From positions 310,001-374,000 of the forward strand of contig NZ_FMXM01000003.1 of NCBI RefSeq assembly GCF_900103325.1: a stretch of 64,000 nucleotides of DNA, in the 5' to 3' direction. This document shows, piece after piece, positions 32,189-39,790 of the stretch. Made by a program: the position numbers and the translations under genes. The notes under the pieces were generated by a model. The model was not told the origin of the DNA. It made no database searches and saw nothing but the letters and a program-made list of their open reading frames with translations. Origin of the DNA: Mesorhizobium qingshengii. GTDB lineage: Bacteria > Pseudomonadota > Alphaproteobacteria > Rhizobiales > Rhizobiaceae. Numbering within the stretch: position 1 is the stretch's first letter; every line of letters begins with the position of its first letter.

Positions 32189-34056
32189 GCCGGCCGCTTC
32201 TTCGCTTTCTTGTGCTTCGGCGCGCCGGTGTTTTCGAATTTCGGCTTGCCCGGCTTCTTCGCCCACGGCTTGGCTTCGAATGCGCCGGCGGGGCGTTGAT
32301 CGGCCGATGCCGGGTGCTTGTCGAATTTGCGCTTCGGCGCGTTCGGGTCGAACGGCGCCTTGCCGCGATGCGGTTTCTTGTCCGGGCTTGGCGGCTGGTA
32401 GCCGGCCCGCGACAAATCGGGCGTGCCGTCGAGCCGCTTGACCGCGATGTTGCCCTGCAATTTGCGGTCGGGACCGATAGCCACGAGGAAGCGGTCGGCC
32501 CAATCGGCCGATATCTGCACGTAGGTCTCTTCGGGCTGCATCTTGATGGCGCCGATCTCGCGCTTGGTGATGCTGCCGGTGCGGCACAGCATCGGGATCA
32601 GCCAGCGCGGCTCGGCATTCTGCCGGCGCCCGATCGACAGCGAGAACCAGACGCTGGCGCCGAAATCATCGCGGCGGCTGGGCGCCTCGTCCCGGCGCGC
32701 GAAGTTATCGCCCGCCGGTCTTTCACGCGATGGCGTGAACGGCGCGATTTCCATGAGGTCCTCTGGCGCCGAGCGGCTGGCGCGGCACTGGCGCACGAAG
32801 GCGGCCGCCACCTGTTCGGCGCCATGCCTGGCGAGAAGCGCGTCGATGAAACCGCGCTCGTCATCCTTCACCGGCTCCTCGAAAGCCGGGTCGGCAAGAA
32901 TGCGCTCGTCGTCGCGACGAATGACATCGTCGGCCGAGGGCGGGTTTGCCCAGGTCGCCTTGAGCCCGGCATTCTGCAAAAGCCGCTCGGTGCGCTTGCG
33001 GGCGCTGTTGGGAACGATCAGCGCGCTGACGCCCTTGCGCCCGGCGCGGCCGGTTCGACCGCTGCGGTGCAGCAGCGTTTCCGGGTTGGTCGGCAGGTCG
33101 GCGTGGATCACCAGTTCAAGGTTGGGCAGGTCGATGCCGCGCGCCGCCACATCGGTGGCGATGCAGACCTTGGCGCGGCCATCGCGCATCGCCTGCAGCG
33201 CATGGCTGCGCTCGTTCTGGCTGAGCTCGCCCGACAGCGCGACGACGGAAAAGTTGCGGTTGTTGAAGCGCGCGGTGAGATGATTGACGGCGGCGCGGGT
33301 GTTGCAGAACACCAGCGCGTTCTTGGCCTCGTAGTAGCGCAGCACGTTGATGATGGCGTTTTCGCGGTCGGCCTGGGCAACGCTCAGCGCCCGGTATTCG
33401 ATGTCGAGATGCTGCTTTTCCTCACCGGCGGCCGAGATGCGCACGGCATTGCGCTGATAGCCCTGGGCCAGCGTGGCGATGGAGCGCGGCACGGTGGCCG
33501 AGAACATCAGCGTGCGACGTTCGGCCGGTGCGGCGTCGAGGATGAATTCGAGGTCTTCGCGAAAGCCGAGATCGAGCATCTCGTCGGCCTCGTCGAGCAC
33601 CACGGCCTTGAGCGCCGACATGTCGAGAGAATGCCGCGTGATGTGGTCGCGCAAGCGGCCGGGCGTGCCGACGACGATATGGGCGCCGCGCTCCAGCACA
33701 CGCCGCTCGGAGCGCATGTCCATGCCGCCGACGCAGGACGCCACCGTGGCGCCGGTCAGCTCATAGAGCCATTCCAGTTCGCGCGTCACCTGCAGCGCCA
33801 GCTCGCGCGTCGGCGCCACGGCCAGAGCCAGCGGCGCCGCGGCGTGGCCAAAGCGCTCCGCGTCGCCCAGAAGGGTCGGCGCCAAAGCAAGGCCGAAGGC
33901 GACGGTCTTGCCGGAGCCGGTCTGGGCGGACACCAGCGCGTCGGCCTCACCGAGTTCGGGGGCCAGAACCGCCTTTTGCACCGGGGTCAGCTCGGAATAG
34001 CCGCGTTTTTCCAGCGCCCTGGCAAGCGCTGGAACAATAGCTTCGAAGTTGGACAT
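32185..34056 (-). CDS. DEAD-box RNA helicase
   Basis: A 623-residue ATP-dependent RNA helicase. Motifs in order: Q motif (YSELTPVQKAVL), I AQTGSGKT (Lys50), Ia PTRELALQV, Ib TPGRLRD, II LDEADEM, III SATV, IV ALVFCNT, V ATDVAARGIDLPN, VI HRSGRTGRAG. The C-terminal part (460-550) includes GRRQNAEPRWLIPMLCRTGSITKREIGAIKMQPEETYVQISADWADRFL, a DbpA-type RNA-binding domain, followed by a Lys/Pro-rich basic tail (PKKPHRGKAPFDPNAPKRK...KKAKKRPA). It resembles DeaD/CsdA and DbpA helicases acting in ribosome assembly or cold adaptation. The motif II residue set is DEAD. ATG 34056 follows CGAAAGAGCGAG. The frame extends to 34131 without conserved sequence. Confidence 0.93.
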   Translation of the reverse strand: MSNFEAIVPALARALEKRGYSELTPVQKAVLAPELGEADALVSAQTGSGKTVAFGLALAPTLLGDAERFGHAAAPLALAVAPTRELALQVTRELEWLYELTGATVASCVGGMDMRSERRVLERGAHIVVGTPGRLRDHITRHSLDMSALKAVVLDEADEMLDLGFREDLEFILDAAPAERRTLMFSATVPRSIATLAQGYQRNAVRISAAGEEKQHLDIEYRALSVAQADRENAIINVLRYYEAKNALVFCNTRAAVNHLTARFNNRNFSVVALSGELSQNERSHALQAMRDGRAKVCIATDVAARGIDLPNLELVIHADLPTNPETLLHRSGRTGRAGRKGVSALIVPNSARKRTERLLQNAGLKATWANPPSADDVIRRDDERILADPAFEEPVKDDERGFIDALLARHGAEQVAAAFVRQCRASRSAPEDLMEIAPFTPSRERPAGDNFARRDEAPSRRDDFGASVWFSLSIGRRQNAEPRWLIPMLCRTGSITKREIGAIKMQPEETYVQISADWADRFLVAIGPDRKLQGNIAVKRLDGTPDLSRAGYQPPSPDKKPHRGKAPFDPNAPKRKFDKHPASADQRPAGAFEAKPWAKKPGKPKFENTGAPKHKKAKKRPA

Positions 34057-34192
34057 CTCGCTCTTTCGGAATTCAGGGTCTGCGCTCGTTATGGAGCGCG
34101 TGCCGGGGCCGGCGCCGCGCCAGCCAAACAATCTTGGCCGTTCGTACTTCCTGCTGCCTCTCTTGTACAGGGAAAGCCGCGTCGCTCAGCAA

Positions 34193-34220
34193 TTGACTCT
34201 TGACGCAAACCGCGTAAAAG
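34193..34220 (+). promoter_or_regulatory. Candidate sigma-70 promoter of the asd leader
   Basis: TTGACT (34193-34198), 16 bases, TAAAAG (34215-34220). A transcript would start near 34227, about 35 bases before the leader ORF. This gives an mRNA with a leader of roughly 250 bases before asd. Confidence 0.45.
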
Positions 34221-34260
34221 CCCGCTTCGAACGGGATCATTTTCGATGCGCGGCCTCTTG

Positions 34261-34374
34261 ATGGCTTTTACTGCATTCGACCTCCCTGGCCACAATCATC
34301 TGGCCGGGCGTGTCGGCGCGTCCCCTCGTTCCAGCAAAACCACGGCCAAAAAAACCACCACCAAAACGGTGTGA
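34261..34374 (+). CDS. Lys/Thr-rich leader peptide upstream of asd
   Basis: A 37-codon ORF, ATG 34261 to TGA 34372-34374. Its last twelve residues are KTTAKKTTTKTV: five lysines... precisely Lys26, 30, 31, 35 and Thr27, 28, 32, 33, 34, 36, i.e. ten of twelve codons are Lys or Thr. Lysine and threonine are two end products of the pathway through aspartate semialdehyde, made by the next gene, asd (34481). This is the arrangement of a ribosome-sensing attenuator, with the control codons at the end of the leader and hairpins directly after the stop. The ribosome-binding site is weak. I know of no described Lys/Thr leader for asd. The first 25 codons look non-descript, as in known leaders. It may also be chance. 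Confidence 0.45.
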   Translation: MAFTAFDLPGHNHLAGRVGASPRSSKTTAKKTTTKTV

Positions 34375-34391
34375 TTCCCTTGGCCTAACCA

Positions 34392-34467
34392 CCCTCTCCC
34401 GGGTCCGGCCCGGGGGACGGAACCCGCATCGGCCGGCGGGTTTCTCCAAAAAACCAAGCGGAGAGGG
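34392..34467 (+). promoter_or_regulatory. Candidate attenuator hairpins before asd
   Basis: Hairpin A: TCTCCCGGG (34395-34403) with CCCGGGGGA (34409-34417). Hairpin B: GGAACCCGC (34419-34427) with GCGGGTTTC (34436-34444). Alternative: CCCTCTCC (34392-34399) is an exact complement of GGAGAGGG (34460-34467), just before the asd ribosome-binding region (AGGAGA, 34470-34475). A and the long-range pairing exclude each other, so ribosome stalling in the leader could switch access to asd translation. Hairpin B has only TTT after it, so classical Rho-independent attenuation is not clear. Confidence 0.4.
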
Positions 34468-34480
34468 ACAGGAGATATCT

Positions 34481-35515
34481 ATGAGTTTCAAGGTTGCAGT
34501 CGTCGGCGCCACGGGCAATGTGGGCCGGGAAATGCTCAACATACTGGAAGAGCGCGGCTTTCCGGTGAGCGAAGTCGTGGCGCTCGCCTCGAGGCGCAGC
34601 CAGGGCACGGAAGTGTCGTTCGGCGACCGCACGCTGAAGGTCAGGGCGCTCGACCAATATGATTTTTCCGACACCGACATCTGCATCATGTCGGCCGGCG
34701 GCAACGTCTCCAAGGAATGGTCGCCGAAGATCGGCAAGCAGGGCTGCGTCGTCATCGATAATTCGTCGGCCTTCCGCTACGACCAGGACGTGCCGCTGAT
34801 CGTGCCGGAAGTGAACCCGGACGCGATCTCGCTGTTCACGCGCAAGAACATCATCGCCAACCCGAACTGCTCGACGGCGCAGCTCGTCGTGGCGCTGAAG
34901 CCGCTGCATGACTTCGCCACCATCAAGCGCGTCGTCGTCGCCACCTACCAGTCAGTGTCGGGCGCCGGCAAGGAAGGCATGGACGAGCTGTTCACGCAGA
35001 CGCGCGCGGTCTTCGTCGCCGACGGCGTCGAGGTCAAGAAGTTCACCAAGCGCATCGCCTTCAACGTCATCCCGCATATCGACGTCTTCCTCGACGACGG
35101 CTCCACCAAGGAAGAGTGGAAGATGGTGGCCGAGACCAAGAAGATGCTCGATCCCAAGATCAAGCTGACGGCGACCTGCGTGCGCGTGCCGGTGTTCATC
35201 GGCCATTCGGAAGCGGTCAACATCGAGTTCGAGAAGCCGATCACCGCCGACGAGGCGCGCGATATCCTGCGCGAGGCGCCGGGCTGCCAGGTCTTGGACA
35301 AGCGCGAGGACGGCGGCTACATCACGCCGCTGGAATCGGCCGGCGAGGACGCCACCTTCATCTCGCGCATCCGCGAGGATTCGACCATCGACAACGGCCT
35401 GTCGATGTGGATCGTCTCCGACAATCTGCGCAAGGGCGCGGCCCTCAACGCGGTGCAGATCGCCGAGCTTCTAGTCGAGCGCGGCCTGATCCAGCCGAAG
35501 AAGAAGGCGGCTTAG
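34481..35515 (+). CDS. asd: Aspartate-semialdehyde dehydrogenase
   Basis: A 344-residue NADPH-dependent enzyme that reduces aspartyl phosphate to aspartate semialdehyde, the branch point to lysine, diaminopimelate, threonine, methionine and isoleucine. The N-terminus MSFKVAVVGATGNVGREMLNIL binds NADP. The catalytic Cys130 lies in IIANPNCSTAQLVVAL, with QSVSGAGKEGMDEL and later RVPVFIGHSEAVNIEFEKP giving the active-site His. Length is standard. ATG 34481 has ACAGGAGATATCT upstream, and an open frame from 34310 is untranslated leader. The 424-base gap before it holds a candidate promoter, a Lys/Thr leader ORF and competing hairpins. Downstream repeats at 35516-35655 may end the transcript. Confidence 0.97.
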   Translation: MSFKVAVVGATGNVGREMLNILEERGFPVSEVVALASRRSQGTEVSFGDRTLKVRALDQYDFSDTDICIMSAGGNVSKEWSPKIGKQGCVVIDNSSAFRYDQDVPLIVPEVNPDAISLFTRKNIIANPNCSTAQLVVALKPLHDFATIKRVVVATYQSVSGAGKEGMDELFTQTRAVFVADGVEVKKFTKRIAFNVIPHIDVFLDDGSTKEEWKMVAETKKMLDPKIKLTATCVRVPVFIGHSEAVNIEFEKPITADEARDILREAPGCQVLDKREDGGYITPLESAGEDATFISRIREDSTIDNGLSMWIVSDNLRKGAALNAVQIAELLVERGLIQPKKKAA

Positions 35516-35655
35516 TTTTCGCTCACGGGGCTCGGCCTTCGGCCGATTCAGTTTTCGCTCACGGGCCGTATCGCCGCTTGCGCGGCTGGCCCTCCGCGAG
35601 GGCGCCGGACGACCGGCGGTCCGCGGTCGCGGGCTCGGCCTTTGGCCGATTGGTG
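35516..35655 (+). repeat. Direct-repeat block after asd
   Basis: GTTTTCGCTCACGGG occurs twice (35516 and 35552), and CTCGGCCTTCGGCCGATT / CTCGGCCTTTGGCCGATT occurs twice (near 35532 and 35636). Each CGGCC-TT-GGCCG is a small hairpin. It probably arose by local duplication of a short element. No gene is seen. Confidence 0.6.
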
Positions 35656-35662
35656 ATCAATT

Positions 35663-36115
35663 GTGAGCGATAGAGCTAAAGTTGCATTGCGCCCGGCGAT
35701 CGGCTTCGACGCAGGCGCCGTCGCGAAGATCATGCGGGCAGCGCTTGGCTCGTTCGACTGGATGCCGGTCGTGCATACGCCGGCCGAGGACTTTGCCTTC
35801 ATCCACGATGTCGTGCTGCCACGGCAGCAGGTCACGGTCGCCGAGGCCGGCAAGGAGATTGTCGGCTTCATCGCCGTCAGCGGTGATTGGGTGGAGCAGC
35901 TCTATCTCGATCCAGCCTGGACCCGGCGAGGCATCGGCAGCCGGTTGCTGATGGACGCGACCACTGCCCTGCCGGTGGTTAAACTGCATTGCTTCCAGCC
36001 CAACACCGGCGCCCGACGCTTCTACGAGCGGCATGGGTTCGTTGCCGTGAGTTTCGGCGATGGAACCAGCAACGAGGAAGGTCTGCCGGACATCCTCTAC
36101 GTCCGCGGGCGCTGA
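35663..36115 (+). CDS. GNAT-family N-acetyltransferase
   Basis: A 150-residue acetyltransferase: VALRPAIGFDAGAVAKIMRAALGSFDWMPVVHTPAEDFAFIHDVVLPRQQVTVAEAGKEIVGFIAVSGDWVEQLYLDPAWTRRGIGSRLLMDA (motif A TRRGIGSRLL) and VVKLHCFQPNTGARRFYERHGFVAVSFGDG (motif B). The pattern, with W-V-E-Q-L-Y-L-x-P and a C-terminal Phe/Asn region, resembles ribosomal-protein-type or small-molecule N-acetyltransferases; the substrate is unknown. It starts at GTG 35663, right after the repeat block, with a poor ribosome-binding site. The convergent ACT-domain gene ends at the next base, 36116. Confidence 0.83.
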   Translation: MSDRAKVALRPAIGFDAGAVAKIMRAALGSFDWMPVVHTPAEDFAFIHDVVLPRQQVTVAEAGKEIVGFIAVSGDWVEQLYLDPAWTRRGIGSRLLMDATTALPVVKLHCFQPNTGARRFYERHGFVAVSFGDGTSNEEGLPDILYVRGR

Positions 36116-36523
36116 TCAGCCGGCGCTGTCCCTAGCCAGCTGGCGCAGCAGCTCCATCGCTTCCTCCGCCCGCTCGGCGGGGACGAAGAGATGGTCGTGG
36201 TAGAAAGCCGAGACCGGATTGACGGCCATGCCGGCGGCGGCCAGCCGCGTGGTGATAGCGGCGAGGAAGCCGACGGCTTCCAGCGACGAATGGATGTTCA
36301 GCGTGATCATGCGGCAGCGGAACGAAGCGGCCAGCCCCGCAGCGCTGGCCGCGCCCTCGGTGACGATCAGCGTCGTTCCCTCGCGCTCGCGAAACACCAT
36401 CACCGGCTCAACGCCTTCCGGCTGAGGGACGCCGGGCGGCAGCGTGACGAAGACATAGGTGCCGGCGAGCAATTCCGGCGTCATCGACGCCAACAGGGTC
36501 TTCAGATCGGTCTCGCCGGTCAT
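36116..36523 (-). CDS. ACT-domain protein (DUF2241/CASTOR-type)
   Basis: A 135-residue protein with tandem ACT-like folds: TDLKTLLASMTPELLAGTYVFVTLPPGVP, then PVMVFREREGTTLIVTEGAASAAGLAASFRCRMITLNIHSSLEAVGFLAAITTRLAAAGMAVNPVSAFYHDHLFVPAERAEEAMELLRQL. The LNIHSSLEAVGFLAAITTRLAAAGI-x-x-NPVSAFYHDHLFVP segment is the family hallmark. Related proteins in eukaryotes (CASTOR) sense amino acids, and bacterial members are thought to bind them, but no ligand is known. ATG 36523 is preceded by GGCGAGAGAC. The stop is adjacent to the convergent GNAT stop. It is divergent from the bestrophin-like gene with a 193-base gap. Confidence 0.85.
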   Translation of the reverse strand: MTGETDLKTLLASMTPELLAGTYVFVTLPPGVPQPEGVEPVMVFREREGTTLIVTEGAASAAGLAASFRCRMITLNIHSSLEAVGFLAAITTRLAAAGMAVNPVSAFYHDHLFVPAERAEEAMELLRQLARDSAG

Positions 36524-36716
36524 TCGTCGTCTCTCGCCTGATGCGGGCTCGCTGCCCGCGTGTTCCTCAATATCCGCGACTGACGAATGCGGATAGTCCG
36601 CGCCAGTGCGCGTTGGACGGACGACATAGCGATGTCGCTGGCGGCTGGGCTTGCGGATCTGTCGTGTCGCACAATAGAGGAGCTGAGGACCAGCGCCGGT
36701 CCGCGAAAGGCCTTTG

Positions 36717-37622
36717 ATGATCGTCCGCCCGCGCCCACGCCTTCTGCACCTGTTCTTCATCATGCGCGGCTCGGTGGTGCCGCGCATCCTGCCGCAGATT
36801 TTTGGTTTCGCCGCCTATGGCGCGCTGGTGGTGGTGGTTGTGCGGGCGCTGAAGCTCGACTTCGGCAATGCCGGCACCGCGCCCTTCGCGCTGCTCGGCG
36901 TGGCGCTGTCGATCTATCTCGGCTTCCGCAACAACGCCGCCTACGACCGCTGGTGGGAAGCGCGCAAACTGTGGGGCCAGCTTGTCTTCGACATCCGCAA
37001 CCTGGCGCGCGCCTCCGCCGGGCTCGTTGACGACCGGACCGAACTGCGCGGCCTGCTGATGGAAGCGATCGCCTTCTGCCACTTCCTGCGTGGCCTGCTG
37101 AGGCGGGTCGACGCAGCGCCGCAGGCCCGCGCTTTCATCGGCGACGAAACCGAGATCGTCGCCAGGGCGGCCAACGCGCCGGACGCGATGGTGCGCGGCA
37201 TGGGCCGCCGCATCGCGGCGCTGCGCAAGGCCGGCGCGATCGATACGATCGGCTACCGCATCCTCGACGAGCGCCTGTCGGAAATCGCGGCTGCGCAGGC
37301 GGGATGCGAGCGCATCATGGGAACACCCTTGCCGTTCGCCTACACCTTGCTTCTGCAGCGCACCGCCTATGTCTTCTGCCTGCTCTTGCCCTTCGGGCTG
37401 GTGTCCGGCGCCGGCTGGGCAACGCCGCTGTTCACCGCGCTGATCGCCTACACCTTCTTCGGCCTCGACGCGCTTTCGGAAGAGCTCGAGGATCCGTTCG
37501 GCACCGAGGCCAACGACCTCGCCCTCGACGGCCTGTGCCGCGTCTGCGAAATCTCGGTGTTCGAGGCGTTGGGCGAGCCGCCGCCGAAAATGCTGCCGGC
37601 GGAGAAGTTTTACTTTTCGTAG
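36717..37622 (+). CDS. Bestrophin family (UPF0187) ion channel
   Basis: A 301-residue inner-membrane protein. The start FIMRGSVVPRILPQIFGFAAYGALVVVVV, the motif GVALSIYLGFRNNAAYDRWWEARKLWGQLVFDIRNLAR, and the C-terminal FAYTLLLQRTAYVFCLLLPFGLVSGAGWATPLFTALIAYTFFGLDALSEELEDPFGTEANDLALDGLCR are typical of bacterial bestrophins, which form pentameric channels. FRNNAAYDRWWEARKLWG is diagnostic. In bacteria the homologue in Klebsiella conducts cations; the role in the cell is unclear. ATG 36717 is used rather than the adjoining TTG at 36714. The C-terminal DPFGxxANDLxLD segment forms the calcium-binding-like cytosolic belt. A palindromic repeat follows. Confidence 0.88.
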   Translation: MIVRPRPRLLHLFFIMRGSVVPRILPQIFGFAAYGALVVVVVRALKLDFGNAGTAPFALLGVALSIYLGFRNNAAYDRWWEARKLWGQLVFDIRNLARASAGLVDDRTELRGLLMEAIAFCHFLRGLLRRVDAAPQARAFIGDETEIVARAANAPDAMVRGMGRRIAALRKAGAIDTIGYRILDERLSEIAAAQAGCERIMGTPLPFAYTLLLQRTAYVFCLLLPFGLVSGAGWATPLFTALIAYTFFGLDALSEELEDPFGTEANDLALDGLCRVCEISVFEALGEPPPKMLPAEKFYFS

Positions 37623-37639
37623 GCACTCGACGCGCCTCT

Positions 37640-37700
37640 CTTCGTCATCCCAGGGTTTCCGCGATGTCGCGTCACGTCGCTACGCCCTGGGATGACGAAG
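37640..37700. repeat. Palindromic repeat with perfect 16-bp arms
   Basis: CTTCGTCATCCCAGGG (37640-37655) and its exact reverse complement (37685-37700) flank 29 bases. The arms match the ends of the repeats at 8588-8650 and 8798-8860, so this is the same family in compact form. Confidence 0.8.
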
Positions 37701-37838
37701 GGATGGTTTGCCCCCTGCGCGATCAACCTAGTGGCATTAGCGTCCCAAAAAGAATCCGCACCATGTCGGATCCTCGCCTCATGTCACGTCCTTGGTTCGA
37801 CCCTGGCAAAGAGGGATCGAACATCAGGAGGGAACACC

Positions 37839-38249
37839 ATGAGCATTTCAGAAGCCGCGCCCGTCTCGTCGGGCGCCCTGTGGACCGGCCGCGCGCTGAG
37901 CGGCATCATCGTGCTGTTCATGATCTTCGATGGCGCCATCAAGTTGCCGCCGCTCGACATCGTCACCCAGACCATGGTGCCGCTGGGCTGGCCGACCGAT
38001 GCGAACGTCGCGCGGATGCTTGGCATCATCGGCCTGATCTCGACGGCGCTCTACGCATTGCCGCGCACATCGGTGCTCGGCGCCATCCTGCTCACCGCCT
38101 ATATGGGCGGCGCCATCGCCACCAATGCGCGGGTAGGCAACCCGCTGTTCTCGCACACGCTGTTCGGCGTCTATCTCGGTGTCATGCTGTGGGGTGGCCT
38201 GTTCCTGCGCGACCCCGGGCTGCGCGCGCTGATCCCGTTCAGCCGATAA
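37839..38249 (+). CDS. DoxX-like small membrane protein
   Basis: A 136-residue four-helix inner-membrane protein. Hydrophobic segments lie at about 17-35 (ALSGIIVLFMIFDGAIKL), 52-70, 75-97 and 110-130. The pattern ALSGIIVLFMIFDGAIKLPPLDIVTQTMVPLGWPTDANVARMLGIIGLISTALYALPRTSVLGAILLTAYMGGAIATNARVGNPLFSHTLFGVYLGVMLWGGLFLRD matches the DoxX-like (DoxX_2) family. The role is unknown; DoxX relatives occur in redox and stress complexes. ATG 37839 has AGGAGGGAACACC, a very strong ribosome-binding site. The SRPBCC gene starts 17 bases after its stop, so the two probably form an operon, an arrangement frequent for this family. Confidence 0.82.
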   Translation: MSISEAAPVSSGALWTGRALSGIIVLFMIFDGAIKLPPLDIVTQTMVPLGWPTDANVARMLGIIGLISTALYALPRTSVLGAILLTAYMGGAIATNARVGNPLFSHTLFGVYLGVMLWGGLFLRDPGLRALIPFSR

Positions 38250-38266
38250 GCGCGAAGGAGAGAAAC

Positions 38267-38794
38267 ATGCTCGGCACCATCCTTGTCATCCTGATCGTCC
38301 TCATCGCCGTCGTGCTGATTTATGCCGCGACGCGGCCCAATGATTTCATCGTCAGCCGTTCCGTCAGCATCAAGGCGTCTGCCGACTCGATCTTTCCGCT
38401 GATCAATGATTTCAGACGCTGGCCGACATGGTCGCCCTACGAAAAGCTCGACCCGAACATGAAGCGCACGCTCTCCGGCGCCGCAAGCGGCAGGGGCGCC
38501 GCCTATGCCTGGGAAAGCAATGGCAAGGCCGGCAAGGGACGCATGGAGATCGTCAATTCGGTGCCGTCCTCGCTGGTGTCGCTCAAGCTCGAATTCGAAA
38601 AGCCGTTCAGGGCCAACAACACCGTCGACTTCTCCTTGACGCCGTCTGGCGACAGCACCACCGTCACCTGGGCGATGCGCGGCAGCCGGCCGTTCATCGC
38701 CAAGCTGATGGGCCTGTTCATGAACTTCGACACGCTGATCGGCAAGGATTTCGAGGTCGGGCTCGCCAATCTGAAGCGCGCCACCGAGGCATGA
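38267..38794 (+). CDS. Membrane-anchored SRPBCC (polyketide cyclase-like) protein
   Basis: A 175-residue protein with one N-terminal TM helix (LGTILVILIVLIAVVLIYAAT) followed by a Bet v1-like domain: DFIVSRSVSIKASADSIFPLINDFRRWPTWSPYEKLDPNMKRTLSGAASGRGAAYAWESNGKAGKGRMEIVNSVPSSLVSLKLEFEKPFRANNTVDFSLTPSGDSTTVTWAMRG. The FPLINDFRRWPxWSPYEKLDPxMKRT segment is typical of this SRPBCC clade. The ligand is unknown. ATG 38267 follows AAGGAGAGAAAC, an excellent ribosome-binding site; the frame is open far upstream through the DoxX-like gene, but only because of high GC. It is coupled with the DoxX-like gene. Confidence 0.85.
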   Translation: MLGTILVILIVLIAVVLIYAATRPNDFIVSRSVSIKASADSIFPLINDFRRWPTWSPYEKLDPNMKRTLSGAASGRGAAYAWESNGKAGKGRMEIVNSVPSSLVSLKLEFEKPFRANNTVDFSLTPSGDSTTVTWAMRGSRPFIAKLMGLFMNFDTLIGKDFEVGLANLKRATEA

Positions 38795-38933
38795 CCCGCG
38801 CGGGACGTTGCTGCTTGCCCAAGCTTCCTTGAGCGGGCGGCGTCGCGATCTTCATCCTCCTCGGGATCAAATTAGCCGTCTGGGAGTTAAGCACTTGGCG
38901 GAGCGATAGCGATCCCCTGTGAGAGGAACGAAA

Positions 38934-39197
38934 ATGAAGAAAATTATTACCATTTTGCTGTTGGCGACGGCGCTGGGCGCTTGCTCGCAAACGGAAAAAG
39001 GCGCGGCTGTGGGCGGACTGGGTGGTGCGGCAATCGGCGCGGCCGTGGCCGGAGATCCTGTCCAAGGCGCTATCGTTGGGGGCGCGGTCGGTGCCGTGGC
39101 AGGCGCCCTGATCGGTCATGCCAGCGAAAGCGGCCAGTGCCGGTACCGCGACCGCTATGGGCGGGTCTATGTCGACCGCTGCCCGAGCGGCTATTGA
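38934..39197 (+). CDS. Glycine-zipper lipoprotein
   Basis: An 87-residue exported protein. MKKIITILLLATALGACSQTEKGAAVGG has a signal peptide with lipobox LGAC (Cys17). It then has a glycine-zipper region: GAAVGGLGGAAIGAAVAGDPVQGAIVGGAVGAVAGALIGHASE, with GxxxG repeats forming a membrane-embedded helix pair. The tail GQCRYRDRYGRVYVDRCPSGY holds two cysteines, likely disulphide-bonded. It resembles YMGG-like Gly-zipper and osmotically inducible lipoproteins. ATG 38934 follows GAGAGGAACGAAA. It is convergent with rpsP and shares the bidirectional terminator at 39232-39258. Confidence 0.82.
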   Translation: MKKIITILLLATALGACSQTEKGAAVGGLGGAAIGAAVAGDPVQGAIVGGAVGAVAGALIGHASESGQCRYRDRYGRVYVDRCPSGY

Positions 39198-39231
39198 TCG
39201 CGTAGTGCACGACACCTGAAGTCCAAACAGC

Positions 39232-39258
39232 AAAACGGCGGGCATAGCCCGCCGTTTT
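39232..39258. terminator. Bidirectional terminator between lipoprotein gene and rpsP
   Basis: AAAACGGCGGGC, loop ATA, GCCCGCCGTTTT: a perfect 12-bp stem with A and T tracts on both sides, placed between convergent genes. Confidence 0.88.
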
Positions 39259-39279
39259 CCCGGATGCGATAAAGAATAT

Positions 39280-39681
39280 TTATTCGGCGGTGGCGGCTTC
39301 GGCCTCGGCCGGTGCGGCGGTAGCGGCCGCGACGGCGGCCGCTGCGTCTTCCTGCGCCTTCTTCAGAAGCGCGGCGCGTTCCTGGGCCTTCTTGCCCGGC
39401 TCGGCCTTCTTCGGGTTGGAGCGAGCGTCGCGCTTGGCGATGCCGGCCTCGTCGAGGAAGCGCAGCACGCGGTCGGTCGGCTGGGCGCCGTGCGACAGCC
39501 AATGCTTGACGCGGTCGGCGTCGACCTTGACGCGCTCGCCGTCCTTGGGCAGCAGCGGGTTCCACGAGCCGAGCGACTCGATGAAACGGCCGTCGCGGGG
39601 CGAACGAGCGTCGGCGACGACGACGTGGTAGTAGGGACGCTTCTTCGAGCCCGCGCGGGCCAGTCGGATCTTCAGTGCCAT
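39280..39681 (-). CDS. rpsP: 30S ribosomal protein S16
   Basis: A 133-residue ribosomal protein. The core (1-82) [80 protein letters not shown] is classic bS16. A 50-residue Lys/Ala/Glu-rich tail ([43 protein letters not shown]) follows, common in Rhizobiales. It assembles the 30S 5' domain. ATG 39681 follows AGGAGAAAAGAA. It is downstream of ffh and the chorismate mutase gene on the same strand. In most bacteria rimM, trmD and rplS follow rpsP; here a terminator and a convergent lipoprotein gene follow instead, so the usual operon is interrupted. Confidence 0.98.
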   Translation of the reverse strand: MALKIRLARAGSKKRPYYHVVVADARSPRDGRFIESLGSWNPLLPKDGERVKVDADRVKHWLSHGAQPTDRVLRFLDEAGIAKRDARSNPKKAEPGKKAQERAALLKKAQEDAAAAVAAATAAPAEAEAATAE

Positions 39682-39740
39682 TTCTTTTCTCCTAAAAGCT
39701 CTAATTCGTTAGTCGGTTGGTGGCTGAATTTTTTGTTTGT

Positions 39741-39786
39741 GCATGTCGTTATCCCAAAACCGCTGAGCACTTTTGGGCGACATGCA
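39741..39786. repeat. Interspersed palindromic repeat
   Basis: GCATGTCGTTATCCCAAAACC then GCTGAGCACTTTTGGGCGACATGCA: arms GCATGTCG / CGACATGC are inverted. It lies between rpsP and the chorismate mutase gene, within a presumed operon, and so may process or attenuate the transcript. Confidence 0.65.
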
Positions 39787-39790
39787 CCGG

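Noticed and set aside
30835..34203. Long plus-strand open frame (1122 codons) over the glycosyltransferase and helicase
   Set aside because: It overlaps two genes with strong motifs and has no domain of its own.
34057..34480. Riboswitch or T-box upstream of asd
   Set aside because: No lysine-riboswitch or T-box signature was seen, and T-boxes are not expected in this group; a leader-peptide mechanism fits better.
37304..38266. Upstream extension of the SRPBCC gene through the DoxX-like gene
   Set aside because: The true start has AAGGAGAGAAAC and TM/domain starts there; the upstream part covers two other genes out of frame.
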